Notes: generated by a model not told the origin, from the sequence alone. Counted from the stretch's first letter, positions 1 through 9,017 are shown. The stretch: 64,000 nt of DNA from JAFGBI01 sp964454025 (GCA_964454025.1 CAYVRP010000008.1:46829-110828); one strand, 5' to 3'. A program made the numbers and translations.

Positions 1-283
1 CGTCCGGCATCTGGATCGGGGCGGGCCGCGGCGTGAAGTGGACCCCGTCGTCGCTGTCGGCCATCCAGATGAAGTCCTTGAGCGCGCGGTTCTCCGCGCG
101 GCAGGCCATCAGGTACCGGTCGCCGCGCTTGACGACGCCCGAATTGAAGACGCGCACGATCCCCGACTCGGCCGGGAAGTCTGCGCCCGTGAGGATGGGG
201 TTGCCCGGGTGCCGATCGACGATGGGTCCGAACGACAGGGGGTGCGGGGCGCCTCCGGTCGTGGTCACTTCAGAGGTTCTCAT
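1..283 (-). CDS. GH130 mannoside phosphorylase, N-terminal part
   Basis: Only the first 94 codons lie in the window; the 3' end runs off the left edge. The visible N-terminus has the GH130 pattern: HPGNPIL at residues 25-31, VFNSGVV at 45-51 and ACRAENR at 60-66, followed by a beta-propeller strand (FIWMADSDDG). GH130 enzymes are cytoplasmic phosphorylases (some hydrolases) that split beta-1,4-mannosyl bonds in manno-oligosaccharides or mannosylglucose. There is no signal peptide, as expected. The ATG overlaps the 3' end of the upstream lipoprotein by 14 bp, so it is the next cistron of the operon that starts at 6763. With the GH5 mannanase nearby, this suggests mannan breakdown finished inside the cell. 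The exact substrate cannot be told from the fragment. Confidence 0.85.
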   Translation of the reverse strand, partial: MRTSEVTTTGGAPHPLSFGPIVDRHPGNPILTGADFPAESGIVRVFNSGVVKRGDRYLMACRAENRALKDFIWMADSDDGVHFTPRPAPIQMPD

Positions 284-1082
284 GCTCTCGTTCCGGCGCT
301 CGGAAGTAGGCGAGGTCGTCGACCCAGAACTCCCAGTCTCCGACCTCGAATCCGCAGTTGAGCCCCTGGATGGCGGCGACGTCGAGGTAGGGAGCGACCA
401 CGCCGTAGCCACGCTGCGCCATCTGATCGAAGCGGATGGCGACGAAGCGCCATTCCTCGTCGAGGGCGACCCCCGCCCCGAACCGATCGCACTTGTCCTG
501 CTCGGTGGGGGCGTCGTTCAGGCAGAACGGCTCGGCCGTCGGCGACACCGCCGCGCTGCCTTGTTCGTCGGTGTGTCTCTCGTTCACGCCGACGAAGAGG
601 CTCGTCCCCGACGCGGCGCCGCGGCGAACCCAGAGGGAGATCCCGTCCCACTCGCTGGCGTCGAACGGCGTATCGTAGTCGTAGCTCATGCCGAACGCCC
701 CGCCGTACTTGGAGAGGCCGCGCGCGAAGATGCGCAACGCGAAGCGGCTCTCGCCGCAGCGCGCCTCGTCGAGCGCGGGGACCGAGGGGGAGTTGGTCCC
801 GTCCGGGGGCTCCATCTCCGCCTCGGTCTTGTCGCTGCTCACCCAGAAGCGCTGGGCGTGGGCGTCCTCGAAGTCCTCGATGAGCTCGAACTCGTAGCCG
901 TCGTCGGCCGCGCAGGGATCGGAGGGGAGCGGCGCGAGGCGTGGGCCCTGGGCGGCGGCCGGGCGCACCCCGTCCTCCCCCCCGCAGCCCGCCGACAGGA
1001 CTGCCGCCGCGAGGGTCAGGGCGCCCGGCAGGGCTGACGGCGAGCGGCGAGCGCGGGCGCGTGGCGGGAGGCGGGGGAGCAT
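270..1082 (-). CDS. Surface lipoprotein with jelly-roll (CBM11/CIA30-like) fold
   Basis: The 270-residue protein has an Arg-rich n-region, a hydrophobic core and a lipobox (SAGC), so it should be an exported lipoprotein. The mature part resembles a carbohydrate-binding jelly roll: an early FELIEDFED strand, WDGISLWVRR in the middle, the motif ERHTDE and a terminal WEFWVDDLAYFR strand. The same landmarks occur in the large lipoproteins at 4647 and 18660. ATG 1082 is chosen; GTG codons at 1088, 1091 and 1094 overlap the stop of the upstream barrel gene and are possible. It lies between an outer-membrane barrel and the GH130 gene, so a role in glycan capture is inferred, not proven. Confidence 0.75.
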   Translation of the reverse strand: MLPRLPPRARARRSPSALPGALTLAAAVLSAGCGGEDGVRPAAAQGPRLAPLPSDPCAADDGYEFELIEDFEDAHAQRFWVSSDKTEAEMEPPDGTNSPSVPALDEARCGESRFALRIFARGLSKYGGAFGMSYDYDTPFDASEWDGISLWVRRGAASGTSLFVGVNERHTDEQGSAAVSPTAEPFCLNDAPTEQDKCDRFGAGVALDEEWRFVAIRFDQMAQRGYGVVAPYLDVAAIQGLNCGFEVGDWEFWVDDLAYFRAPEREHENL

Positions 1083-1084
1083 GC

Positions 1085-2929
1085 TCACCACCACATGCTC
1101 GCGTTGAGGGCGACGACGTGCCCGTCCGGGACGATCGAGGGGTCGCGCTCGGGCGGGTAGCCGTCGATGACCGTGGCGCCGGAGCCGCAGAGGTACCGCG
1201 AGTACTGCAGCGTGACCTGGTCCTGAGCCGCCCAGTCGCTGCGGAAGATCACGTACCCGCTGACGATGGCGTGCGTCTCCGTGGCGTCGTCGATGTCAGG
1301 CAGGACGCGGTCGTAGCGGCTCGCCAGGGCGAACCACCGGTTGATGCTGTAGCCGACCTCGCCCCCGTACTTGAGCTTGGTCACGCCGTCGTACGCCTGG
1401 TCGTCGGGGTCCTGCTCCAGCACGACGTCGTTCGGGCTGTCCACGAAGGTGGCGATGCTGAAGAGGCTGAACACCAGATCCGGGGCATTGCCCTCGAAGC
1501 GGCTCGGGTATCGCAGCAGGTTGCCCAGGCTCAGGTCGTACTGGGCGCCGAGGGTGTGCAGCCTGCCGGTGCCCTCGCTGTCCGGGCCGAAGTACTCGCG
1601 CATCAGGCCCGGGCCCCCGGGAGCGTTGAGGACGCGGAGGACGCCCGAGACGCTGCGCGCCGTGTCGGCCCCGGTGTGCGCGTACCCGGCGTAGAGGTGC
1701 CCGTACCGCCCCAGGGTCAGGCGCGAGTCGACGCCGATGACGCTGATGTTGCCGTCCGGTTGGTTCTGCGGGGTCGCCCGGTCGTCCTGCGCGAAGGCGT
1801 AGACGTAATGGGCGCCGAGCTGGAAGGCGTCGACGAACCCGGCCGCGACGTGGCCGTGGGCCGCGAAGCTCGTGCCCACGTTCGGATCGGCGTAGCCGTT
1901 CCAGGCCGCCGGCTCGACGCCCACCGGCGCCTTGTTGAGCTGCCCCTGGAAACCGACCTCCGCGACCAGGTCCACGTCCCCGAGGTCCATCGCGCTGGTC
2001 CCCGTCACGCCCGTGCCGGCGACCCGCGCGATGAGCGGAGTGCCGTACCGGCCGAGATCGTACTCGCCCATGTTCCCGTAGCGGTTGGCGAAGGCGCCGA
2101 CGTTGAGGTTGAGGTGCACGTTCTCGGCGGCCGGCACCTTGAAGGTGAGGTAGGCGTCGTTGATCCCGAGCATCTTCGACGGATCGAAGTAGCCGTTCGC
2201 GTTGCTCACCGTCCGGGCGGCCACGATCACGTTCGCGACCACGACGGGATTACCGTAGGAGAAGTTGAGCTGCACCCAGGGATCCGGCACCACCGAGCTG
2301 TACTCGAAGGTTTCGAGCTCGCCCGGGACCCTGGGGGGGGAGTGCAGGGTCGTGATCTTCTGGTCGGCGCCGGCGTCCTCTCGCTCGCCGACACCAATCC
2401 GCAGCGGGACGTTGAGGAACCCGTGAAAGTCGAAGCGCCAGTCTCCGGCCTTGGTCGGCGCAGCGCCGAAGGACGGGCTCATCCCGCCGGGGAGCGTCGC
2501 GACCTGCGGGGCGCCCGGGGCGAGCCCGAGGGTAGACGTGGCCGCCAGCCGGTGCTTGGGGGACGCCACCAGCTCGGCGGCGGGCCGCTGGTCTTCACCG
2601 GGGCACGGGGGGCACGGTTTCGGGGTCGGGGTCGCGGGGACCGGGGGGGCGCCGGGCGCGGTCGGCGCCGCCGCCTGGCCCGCGACGGTCGCGGGCGTCG
2701 CCTCGTCGGCGTGGTCCGGTAGGGCGGCGGCCGCCGTGGGTGCCGTTGCCGCCGGCGCCGCTGGCGTCGCGGCGGGCGCGGCCGCCGCCTCGTCCCCGGC
2801 GGTGGAGGCGCCCGCCGGGGCGGCCGGCGCGGGGGGCGCCGGGGCGGCCGGCGCTTGCGCCCCGGCCGGGTCGGCGCCGAGGGCGGCCGTGAAGAACGCC
2901 GAGAAGGCTACCGTTACCGATCGTTTCAT
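1085..2929 (-). CDS. Outer-membrane beta-barrel protein, B type (porin-like)
   Basis: The 614-residue protein has a signal peptide ending near AGAQA, an Ala/Pro-rich linker to about residue 130, then a long barrel-like region of alternating aromatic and polar residues that ends in MWW. A terminal aromatic residue is the usual outer-membrane insertion signal; Trp in that place is less common than Phe. Motifs shared with the barrels at 2932, 20872 and 22875 are WRFDFHG, NVGAF..RYG, HGH, a QDDR loop, YDLSLG and LQYSRY. It is closest to the protein at 22875. ATG 2929 lies 2 bp after the stop of the upstream barrel gene; an in-frame GTG at 2938 is an alternative. The family is not recognised; I infer an oligosaccharide channel from the context. 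Confidence 0.75.
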   Translation of the reverse strand: MKRSVTVAFSAFFTAALGADPAGAQAPAAPAPPAPAAPAGASTAGDEAAAAPAATPAAPAATAPTAAAALPDHADEATPATVAGQAAAPTAPGAPPVPATPTPKPCPPCPGEDQRPAAELVASPKHRLAATSTLGLAPGAPQVATLPGGMSPSFGAAPTKAGDWRFDFHGFLNVPLRIGVGEREDAGADQKITTLHSPPRVPGELETFEYSSVVPDPWVQLNFSYGNPVVVANVIVAARTVSNANGYFDPSKMLGINDAYLTFKVPAAENVHLNLNVGAFANRYGNMGEYDLGRYGTPLIARVAGTGVTGTSAMDLGDVDLVAEVGFQGQLNKAPVGVEPAAWNGYADPNVGTSFAAHGHVAAGFVDAFQLGAHYVYAFAQDDRATPQNQPDGNISVIGVDSRLTLGRYGHLYAGYAHTGADTARSVSGVLRVLNAPGGPGLMREYFGPDSEGTGRLHTLGAQYDLSLGNLLRYPSRFEGNAPDLVFSLFSIATFVDSPNDVVLEQDPDDQAYDGVTKLKYGGEVGYSINRWFALASRYDRVLPDIDDATETHAIVSGYVIFRSDWAAQDQVTLQYSRYLCGSGATVIDGYPPERDPSIVPDGHVVALNASMWW

Positions 2930-2931
2930 CG

Positions 2932-4650
2932 CTACCACCAGATCGTCCCGTACAGGGCCACAAGGTCGCGGTCGGGGTTGCTCGACATGATGTTCACCAG
3001 CCGGTTGTCGCCCTCGACCCGGACGGCGTCGCCGAGAACGTAGTGGGCGTACTGCAGCGTGAGGGCCTCGCGCGTGACCCAGCCGCTGCGGATGATGAGC
3101 TTGGGTGAGACGACCCCGAAGCTGCGCGACAGATCATCCAGATCGGGGTTCACCTGGTCGATCCGCGCCGACGCGGCGACGTATTTGCTGAAGCTGTACA
3201 CCGCCTCGACGCCGTACTTGACCATGTCCTGGTCGTCGAACTCGCGGACATCGCTGTCAGCGTGGCCGTAGATGCCGAAGGCGCTCAACGTCAGATCCGG
3301 TCCCTCCCCCCAGAACTCCATCGGGTGCCGCAGCAGGCGCCCGAGGCTCAGCGTGTACTGGCCGCCGACCAGCGTCAGGGCGCCGTTGCCGCGGGAGACG
3401 AAGCCCCAGAAGTGCTCGTTGAACTCCTTGCCGCTCCCGGCGTTGAGGATCTTCACCAGATCGCTCACCGCGTTCGCGTCGTTGCCGAGGGTGCGCTGGG
3501 CCCCGAGGTAGAAGTAGCCGAAGCGCTCGCCGTCGATCCGCACATCGGCGCCCCGGACGTCGAGGCTGCCGTCCTGGCGCAGGTCCGACTCGTCCCACTC
3601 CGTGTAGACGTCGTCGGGCAGATCGATGCGGTCGTCCTGGCTGAAGCTGTGGATCAGGTGCAGCGTGGGCGTGAGCGACCGGTAGGTGAACCCGACGTGC
3701 CCATGGACGGCGAAGGTAGAGCCCTCCTCGTCACGGGCGTGCTCGTTGGTGCCGTTCTGGACGATGCCGACCGGCGGCTTGTCGAGCTCCCCCTTGAAGC
3801 CGGCCTCGACGCGCCCCGTGAGGCCGCCCTCGAACGGGAGCTCGAGGGTCGCGGTCGTCCCGACGCCGTAGATTGAGCCGATGAGGGAGGCGCCATAGGC
3901 GCCCTCGTGCCACTGGGCCATCGCGCCGTACCGGTCCGGGAACGCGCCGACGTTGACGCGGAGGACGGCCGGGTGAAGGGCGGGCGTGTAGGTGAGGAAG
4001 GCGTTGGCGAAGAGCACCTGCGCCTGTGGCATGCGGTTGCCCGCGGCCTCGTCGGCGCCGGCGACGCTCCAGGCTCCCAGGATCGCCGTCGCGCGCACCG
4101 TCTCGTTGCCATAGAGGAAGTTGAGCTGGCTCCATGGCGTCGGGACGGTGAGGGTGTGATCGAACCAGCCGTAGGAGCCGCCCGGGACCACCGGGTCACC
4201 GTGGAGCGTCGTGTTCTTCTGCCCGGGGACCGCGCGATCGCGGGTGCCGATGCTCGCGCGCATCACCGCCTGCAGGTACCCCTGGAAATCGAAGCGCCAG
4301 CCGTGACCGCGCACGGGGGCGCCGAAGGACGGCATCAGCGCGCCGGGCATCGCCGGCTGCATCTGCGGGGCGTACGGCGAGAGCCCGACCGAGGGCGATC
4401 GCCGGTAGCCGGGCAGATACTCGGCGTGGTCCTTGACGTCGCCGCGCGCGGCGGCTTCTCGCTCGGCCGCCGCTTGCTCCGCGGCGCGCTGCTCGGGGGT
4501 GACGTCGACGTACTGCGCGCCGAGGCTCTCGTCCTCGGCGCGCGCGACGGCGGCGGTCAAGGTGGCGCCTCCGGCGGCGAGGGCGCCGAAGAGGCGGCGG
4601 CGCCGTGCGGCGGCGCGACGCGGCGCGGGCGCGGGGCGCGGCGCGCTCAA
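2932..4650 (-). CDS. Outer-membrane beta-barrel protein, A type (porin-like)
   Basis: The 572-residue protein starts at a TTG that overlaps the upstream stop codon (TTGA), with a GGAGGG ribosome binding site 7 bp ahead. That site decides the start over an ATG further upstream. A signal peptide with an Arg cluster ends near AVARA. A charged Ala/Glu-rich stretch and a short LPGYRRSP segment follow, then the barrel. Landmarks shared with its paralogues are WRFDFQGYL, NVGAF..RYG, HGHVGF, FSQDDR, YTLSLGRLL and the final IWW. It resembles the A-type protein at 20872 in the LPGYR...GLSPYAP segment. No plug domain, TonB box or SusD partner is visible, so passive diffusion is more likely than TonB-driven import; this is inference. 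Confidence 0.75.
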   Translation of the reverse strand: MSAPRPAPAPRRAAARRRRLFGALAAGGATLTAAVARAEDESLGAQYVDVTPEQRAAEQAAAEREAAARGDVKDHAEYLPGYRRSPSVGLSPYAPQMQPAMPGALMPSFGAPVRGHGWRFDFQGYLQAVMRASIGTRDRAVPGQKNTTLHGDPVVPGGSYGWFDHTLTVPTPWSQLNFLYGNETVRATAILGAWSVAGADEAAGNRMPQAQVLFANAFLTYTPALHPAVLRVNVGAFPDRYGAMAQWHEGAYGASLIGSIYGVGTTATLELPFEGGLTGRVEAGFKGELDKPPVGIVQNGTNEHARDEEGSTFAVHGHVGFTYRSLTPTLHLIHSFSQDDRIDLPDDVYTEWDESDLRQDGSLDVRGADVRIDGERFGYFYLGAQRTLGNDANAVSDLVKILNAGSGKEFNEHFWGFVSRGNGALTLVGGQYTLSLGRLLRHPMEFWGEGPDLTLSAFGIYGHADSDVREFDDQDMVKYGVEAVYSFSKYVAASARIDQVNPDLDDLSRSFGVVSPKLIIRSGWVTREALTLQYAHYVLGDAVRVEGDNRLVNIMSSNPDRDLVALYGTIWW

Positions 4651-6023
4651 GGCTCCGCCCTCCGGTAGAGGCGGACGTCGTCGATCCAGATGTCCCAGGT
4701 GCCCCGCTCGAACTGCCACGCCAGCGAGCGGATCCCCCAGACGTCGAAGAAGGGCGCCTGCTTGCCCCAGCCCTTCTGGCGGAGCTCGTCGAACGCGAGG
4801 GTGTGGAAGGTCCAGTTCGGGCTGAGCTGGATCGCGATCCCGAACTTGTCACAGCCGACCTCCGTGTCGTCCTCCGTGTGCAACGGGTCGCAGATCGGGC
4901 CGTCGCCCTCGTCGAACTTCTCGTCCGTGTGCCGATCCGACAGCTCCACCCGCACCGGGGTGCGGCTGCCGTCCACCCGGCGCTCCGGGGAGCCATCGCC
5001 GGCTCCCACCCGGGCCCAGAACGCGATCCCTTCCCACGCGCTCCCGTCGAGCGGCGGGCCGAAGCGCAGGCCGATGGTGCCGCCCCACTTGATGAGCGGA
5101 GCGGTCTTGGCGTTCAGCGCGTAGCGGCTCCCGCACCGACCGCCGCCCGGGATGAGCGAGGCCGGGACCGGCTTGGTCCAGATCGGCGTCGGCCACTCGC
5201 TGGCCGCGCACTCGTCGTGGCAGTCGGCCGTGGCCGCGTAGAGCCGGTCCTCGATGGCGGTGAACTCGTCGACCAGCGGCTGCCAATCGTCCTCCCCGAG
5301 CTCCGCGTCCAGGACCTCCCTCAGGCGTGCGCGCCAGGCCAGAAACTCGTCGTACAGGCCCTGGTGCGGATACTTGTCGGCGTAGTAGCCGAGCAACCGC
5401 ACCAGCCGCTCGAGCTCGACCTGGAGGTCCTCCGCCAGCTCCTCGTGGTCAGGATCGCGGACCAGCCCCTCGAGCACCAGCAGCGTGCGCTGCGTCGAGC
5501 CCGCCGTGTCGTAGGCGCCGACGCGCAGGTCGATGTACTTCTGGCAGAGCTCGCAGACCTCGTTGTTCAAGTACCAGGAGCCCCCGGCGGCGCCGAGCTC
5601 GAAATCCTCGATGTACTCCGGCCGCCGCACCACCCCGGCGCACTCCGGCGGCGGGTCGTCCGCGTCGCAGACGCAGGGTTCGTCGTCGTCCGGATCGGCG
5701 CAGCCGGTGGGCGGAGCCGGCCACTCCGCGTAGGGCAGCACGGGATCGAACGCGGGGTCGTACACCGGCACCGGCTCGTACCCGGCCTCGTCGTCGCAGC
5801 GGTAGGGGCCGCTGCCGCGATCCTGCACGTCCGGGTCGCAGCGGAACAACCCCGCCTCGGTGTCGTAGCCGGGGGGGCAGGGGCCGAGCCGCTGCGGGTC
5901 CGTGTCCACGCCCGGGCGGCCGCGGTCGGCGCCGCCGCAGGCGGTCAGGAGCGGCGCCGCGAGCGCCCAGGCGGCCGCGGTCGTCCACCGCTCGTGCCGG
6001 CGAAGGGGAAGTGGTGCGGCCAT
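4647..6023 (-). CDS. Large lipoprotein, split jelly-roll glycan-binding candidate
   Basis: The protein has about 458 residues with lipobox LTAC after a short Arg-containing signal. ATG 6023 has GGAG 9 bp upstream; ATG 6032 is a second option. The mature protein opens with a Cys- and Asp-rich stretch (CPPGYD, CDPD, CVCDADD), then EYIEDFELG, the first jelly-roll strand. About 100 residues of predicted helix (LEGLVRD through LREVLDAEL) interrupt the fold before it resumes at CGSRYALNAK, WEGIAFWAR, SDRHTDE and the final WDIWIDDVRLYRR. It belongs with the proteins at 270 and 18660. Its stop overlaps the start of the A-type barrel gene, which argues for a linked function. Carbohydrate binding is inferred from fold and context. 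Confidence 0.75.
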   Translation of the reverse strand: MAAPLPLRRHERWTTAAAWALAAPLLTACGGADRGRPGVDTDPQRLGPCPPGYDTEAGLFRCDPDVQDRGSGPYRCDDEAGYEPVPVYDPAFDPVLPYAEWPAPPTGCADPDDDEPCVCDADDPPPECAGVVRRPEYIEDFELGAAGGSWYLNNEVCELCQKYIDLRVGAYDTAGSTQRTLLVLEGLVRDPDHEELAEDLQVELERLVRLLGYYADKYPHQGLYDEFLAWRARLREVLDAELGEDDWQPLVDEFTAIEDRLYAATADCHDECAASEWPTPIWTKPVPASLIPGGGRCGSRYALNAKTAPLIKWGGTIGLRFGPPLDGSAWEGIAFWARVGAGDGSPERRVDGSRTPVRVELSDRHTDEKFDEGDGPICDPLHTEDDTEVGCDKFGIAIQLSPNWTFHTLAFDELRQKGWGKQAPFFDVWGIRSLAWQFERGTWDIWIDDVRLYRRAEP

Positions 6024-6055
6024 GCGTCGCATCTCCGGGGTCCTCGCGCGGCCGC

Positions 6056-6763
6056 TCACGGAGCCTGCTCGCACCCGACCAGCTCCACGTCGTCGACCCA
6101 GATCTCGTATTCGGCGCCGGCGGTGCTGTACTGCCACTGGACGGCGAACAGCATGTCCCGCTGGATCTCGGGGGCGCGATCGCCCCAGCCCGGTTGCTGC
6201 ATCATGTCGTCGAACGGCACCGTGTAGCGGGTCCAGCCCTCCTGCAGGAACAGGTCGACCCCGAAGTCGTTGTAACAGTCGGTGCAGCGGTCGCCCTCGG
6301 GGATCGTGTTCACGTCCGGGGCCTTGAAGCGCACCTTCCCGGGGCCCTTCGCCCAGAACCGGAGTCCGCTCGCGGGTCGCGTGTCGTAGGGCGTCTTGGG
6401 GTTGGTGAACGCGAAGCCCATGCCGGCGTAGATGCTGTCCCCGGCGTTGGCCATCTTGCCGCTCATCCGGGCCGCGAACCGGGAGCCCTCGCGGCCTCCC
6501 GCGGACATCTTGAACTCGCCCTGGGGCTGGATGGTGGAGCCCCACTCGTCCACGAAGGTGAACCAGTAGCCGTCCCGGCCCGCCGTCTCGATGATCTGAT
6601 TGTCACCGTCCTCCGCGTCATCGATGAGGCCGTCGGGACAGGGGCCGAGCTCGGTCTTCTTCGCGTCGGCGGTGGCGCCGTACTCCCAGACGGGACTGGT
6701 GATGCAGCCCATGCCCAGGCACGGCGCGACGAACCACAGAACCCGGTTGCCGATTGACCTCAT
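6056..6763 (-). CDS. Small lipoprotein with jelly-roll domain, first gene of operon
   Basis: The 235-residue protein starts at ATG 6763 (GAGGG just upstream) and has a lipobox GMGC. The mature part is one jelly-roll domain: GLIDDAEDGDN at the start, FWAKGPGKVRFKAPDVNT, a CTDC pair, a PGWGD loop and the closing strand EIWVDDVELVGC. The protein at 24512 has the same layout, including the CxxC pair after DVNT and the DFEDGDN opening, so the two are orthologous parts of duplicated modules. It is the first cistron after the promoter at 6809-6837. A role as surface or periplasmic glycan-binding protein is inferred; the exact ligand is unknown. Confidence 0.75.
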   Translation of the reverse strand: MRSIGNRVLWFVAPCLGMGCITSPVWEYGATADAKKTELGPCPDGLIDDAEDGDNQIIETAGRDGYWFTFVDEWGSTIQPQGEFKMSAGGREGSRFAARMSGKMANAGDSIYAGMGFAFTNPKTPYDTRPASGLRFWAKGPGKVRFKAPDVNTIPEGDRCTDCYNDFGVDLFLQEGWTRYTVPFDDMMQQPGWGDRAPEIQRDMLFAVQWQYSTAGAEYEIWVDDVELVGCEQAP

Positions 6764-6808
6764 GCGCCCTCGCGAGTGGAGCCGGCGCGGCGCCCGCCCG
6801 GCGGCATC

Positions 6809-6837
6809 AGTAAAACGATTTAGCACAAGCGTGTCAA
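6809..6837 (-). promoter_or_regulatory. Sigma-70-type promoter of the mannan operon
   Basis: On the minus strand TTGACA (6837-6832) is followed by a 17-bp spacer and TTTACT (6814-6809). This is unusually close to consensus for such GC-rich DNA. It lies about 46 bp upstream of ATG 6763. Confidence 0.75.
6811..6822. promoter_or_regulatory. LacI-family-type operator over the -10 region
   Basis: TAAAACGATTTA is a near-palindrome with the central CG typical of LacI/GalR-family operators. It covers the downstream part of the spacer and most of the -10 box of the promoter at 6809-6837, so a bound repressor would block transcription. An almost identical site (TAAAGCGATTTA) lies at 8509-8520. No LacI-type regulator gene is in the window. 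Confidence 0.7.
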
Positions 6838-6988
6838 CCGCCGGCCTCCACGGGCGCCCCGGGGCGGCGCCCGGCGGCCGGGCGCGCCGCGGCGGGGAGC
6901 TCGCGCCGCGGCCGTCGGCGCGGCGGCGGCGGCGTCCTGCCGGTCCGGCGCCGCGGTCGGACCCGCCCGAGCCGGGCTGCGCGCGCCG

Positions 6989-8443
6989 TCAGCCGGGCGT
7001 CGGCGCCGTCGTGGCGGGCGCGCCCGCGCCGGGTCGCGCCGTCGTGGTCGGGTCCGTCCGCCCCGGCGGGGGCCGCCAGGTCACGAACGGGGTCGGGCTC
7101 GTCGTGGGCGGCAGATCCTTCGCGGCCAGCTTGCACGCGGGCGCCTCGGGGCCGAAGCGCTGGGCGAACGCCTTGAGCAGCTCGCCCGTCGGCAGGCCGT
7201 TATACACCGTGTAGTGGTCGTAGTCCGGGTACGGCGCCTTCAGATAGTCGTCGTAGGCGGCCAGCATCCAGAACAGGGCGCCGTTCCCGCCGTTCAAGAA
7301 CAGCAGGTTGTTGTAGTTGGTGTACGCGGCCCGGCGCCGCTCCCAGCCCCAGGTGATGGCGAAGGTCTTGGGGTCGGCGCGGACGATGGTGCCGTACTCC
7401 TCCATCACGGTCGGCTTGCCGATCTTCTGCGCGACCTGGACGTGGTCGATGATCCACTGATACCCGAACTTGACGCCCGTGCTCCAGTTGTCCGGGTACA
7501 GGTGGAAGGTGGCGAAGTCGACGTTGGGCAGGGAGGTCAACGCGACGTGATCGGCGCCGTCGTCCCCTTGGTGGGTCCAGTGCTTCCCGCCGTCGTCGAA
7601 GAAGCCCTCGTCGCCGACGGCGATCATGTGGTTCGGATCCAGCGACCGGATGAACGCGCTCATCTCGTCGGCCCAGGCCGTCAGGTGCTTCGGGTCGCAA
7701 CCCGACAGGTCATCGAAGCGCCCGTAGTTCCTGCACCGGGGCTCGTTGGCCAGCTCCCAGGCGAAGATGGCCGGGTCCTCCCGGTACGGCGTGCCGTCGA
7801 TGGTGTTGACCCGGTGGATCAGGTGCGCGACGTAGTCCTTGTAGGCCTGCTTCACGCGGGCGTCCGTGTAGAACTGGTAGTGGCTCTTCAGGCCGTACCA
7901 GACCAGGTACTGGTCCATGCCCCCGAAGTCCTTCCAGTTGTTGGTCAGGACCATGATCACCGTCACGCCGGTGGCGCGCGCGCGGTGCAGGATGTAGTCC
8001 AACCGCTCGAGGCCGTCGGGGCCCTCGTGGTAGGCCGGCCTGCCCGCGGCCGGGTCCCAGTACTGCAGGTAGACGTTCTCCTTGATGTTGTCGATCGTCT
8101 CGACCGCGCCGTCGAGCGAGCCGACGTCGAGGAACGCCCAGGTCCTCATGACCTTGAGGTGCATCGCCGGCATCTGCTTGAACACCTCGTCCACCATCGT
8201 CCGCGACTTGAAGTTCAGGTAGTAGTTGTTGGTGCCCTGGAAGCAGAAGGGCTTGCCGTCGGCCACGAAATAGGCGCTCGGCACCGCGGTTTCCGGCACC
8301 TCCAGCAGCGGGAGCTCACCGGTCGTCTCCATGTACTTGGGCGGCGGCGGGGCCGCGGGCTGCGCGAGCCTCAGGCAGCCGGCGGTGGAGAAGAGCGCGC
8401 CGAGCGCGAGCGCGCCGCGGCTGATTCGCTGATGATGTCGCAT
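6989..8443 (-). CDS. GH5 endo-beta-1,4-mannanase lipoprotein
   Basis: The 484-residue protein has a lipobox STAGC (Cys23), so it is anchored outside the cytoplasm. Residues about 50-440 form a GH5 barrel of the subfamily 7 (mannanase) kind: GTNNYYL at 70-76, MRTWAF near 100, LTNNWKDFGGMDQYL at 166-180 and the acid/base Glu in ELANEP (E234). FHLYPDNW lies at 313-320 and the nucleophile Glu in MEEYG (by family pattern E349). It should cut beta-mannan internally. A Pro/Thr-rich low-complexity tail of about 40 residues closes the protein. ATG 8443 fits the signal peptide; the upstream in-frame extension is ignored. It has its own promoter and LacI-type operator and stands beside the operon ending in GH130. 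Confidence 0.88.
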   Translation of the reverse strand: MRHHQRISRGALALGALFSTAGCLRLAQPAAPPPPKYMETTGELPLLEVPETAVPSAYFVADGKPFCFQGTNNYYLNFKSRTMVDEVFKQMPAMHLKVMRTWAFLDVGSLDGAVETIDNIKENVYLQYWDPAAGRPAYHEGPDGLERLDYILHRARATGVTVIMVLTNNWKDFGGMDQYLVWYGLKSHYQFYTDARVKQAYKDYVAHLIHRVNTIDGTPYREDPAIFAWELANEPRCRNYGRFDDLSGCDPKHLTAWADEMSAFIRSLDPNHMIAVGDEGFFDDGGKHWTHQGDDGADHVALTSLPNVDFATFHLYPDNWSTGVKFGYQWIIDHVQVAQKIGKPTVMEEYGTIVRADPKTFAITWGWERRRAAYTNYNNLLFLNGGNGALFWMLAAYDDYLKAPYPDYDHYTVYNGLPTGELLKAFAQRFGPEAPACKLAAKDLPPTTSPTPFVTWRPPPGRTDPTTTARPGAGAPATTAPTPG

Positions 8444-8508
8444 GGGTCCACTCCGTCGCGCCCCTCCGCCTCGGGATCGTCCCCGCCGGACCCGGAGAAT
8501 ACGCCTAC

Positions 8509-8520
8509 TAAAGCGATTTA
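8509..8520. promoter_or_regulatory. LacI-family-type operator upstream of the GH5 gene
   Basis: TAAAGCGATTTA has the same outer half-sites and CG centre as the site at 6811-6822. It overlaps four bases of the -10 box at 8517-8522 and extends downstream, about 65 bp before ATG 8443. The match suggests joint control of the mannanase and the uptake operon by one regulator. Confidence 0.7.
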
Positions 8521-8545
8521 TACCGGCGCTCCCAGGCGACTTCAA
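8517..8545 (-). promoter_or_regulatory. Sigma-70-type promoter of the GH5 gene
   Basis: On the minus strand TTGAAG (8545-8540), a 17-bp spacer and TATAAA (8522-8517) read toward ATG 8443. Confidence 0.7.
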
Positions 8546-9017
8546 GACCCCGGGCGCGGCGGTCGCGCGGTCGCCCTGCCGGGCGAGGGCCGCGGCGTCG
8601 CGAGGAACCGGGGCTTGCCGGGCGCCGGTGTGTGACACGCGCGCGAAGAGACGACCCTTTCCCGCTGCGCGCCACGGCGCTCTGGCTCTCCGCCACCCTC
8701 ACGCGGTGTCGGCGGCCCTCGCGCAACGGGTCGGAGGGATGGTGACGGGGCGGGCGCGGTGCGCTCGTTCACCACGCCGGGCGTCGCGGACGTCGTCGTC
8801 GAGCCGCGGGCGCGGCTGCCCGGCACGGTGATCGGCGCCGGTGCCGTCCTCGAGCGGTCGCCGTCGCGGGTCGCGCAGGCGTCTGGCGCGGCGATCGCCG
8901 TGAGCCCCCGTCGCGACCGTGAGGAAGAGGCCGCCGCGGGCTCGCGGCGTCCCCCAGCCGCCCGAGGCCCTTCACGGCCCATGAGTCGAGGTGCTCGCGG
9001 CCGCGGGCGTCGCGCGC
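8546..9017. other. Intergenic stretch, no gene seen
   Basis: The 472 bp between the GH5 promoter and the GH30 stop codon hold only short overlapping reading frames in several frames. I see no conserved protein, RNA gene or convincing hairpin. Confidence 0.5.

Noticed and set aside
941..2722. A 593-codon open frame antisense to the B-type barrel
   Set aside because: Composition is Arg/Val/Gly-rich as expected for a shadow of GC-rich coding DNA; no motif, and the minus-strand gene is clearly real.
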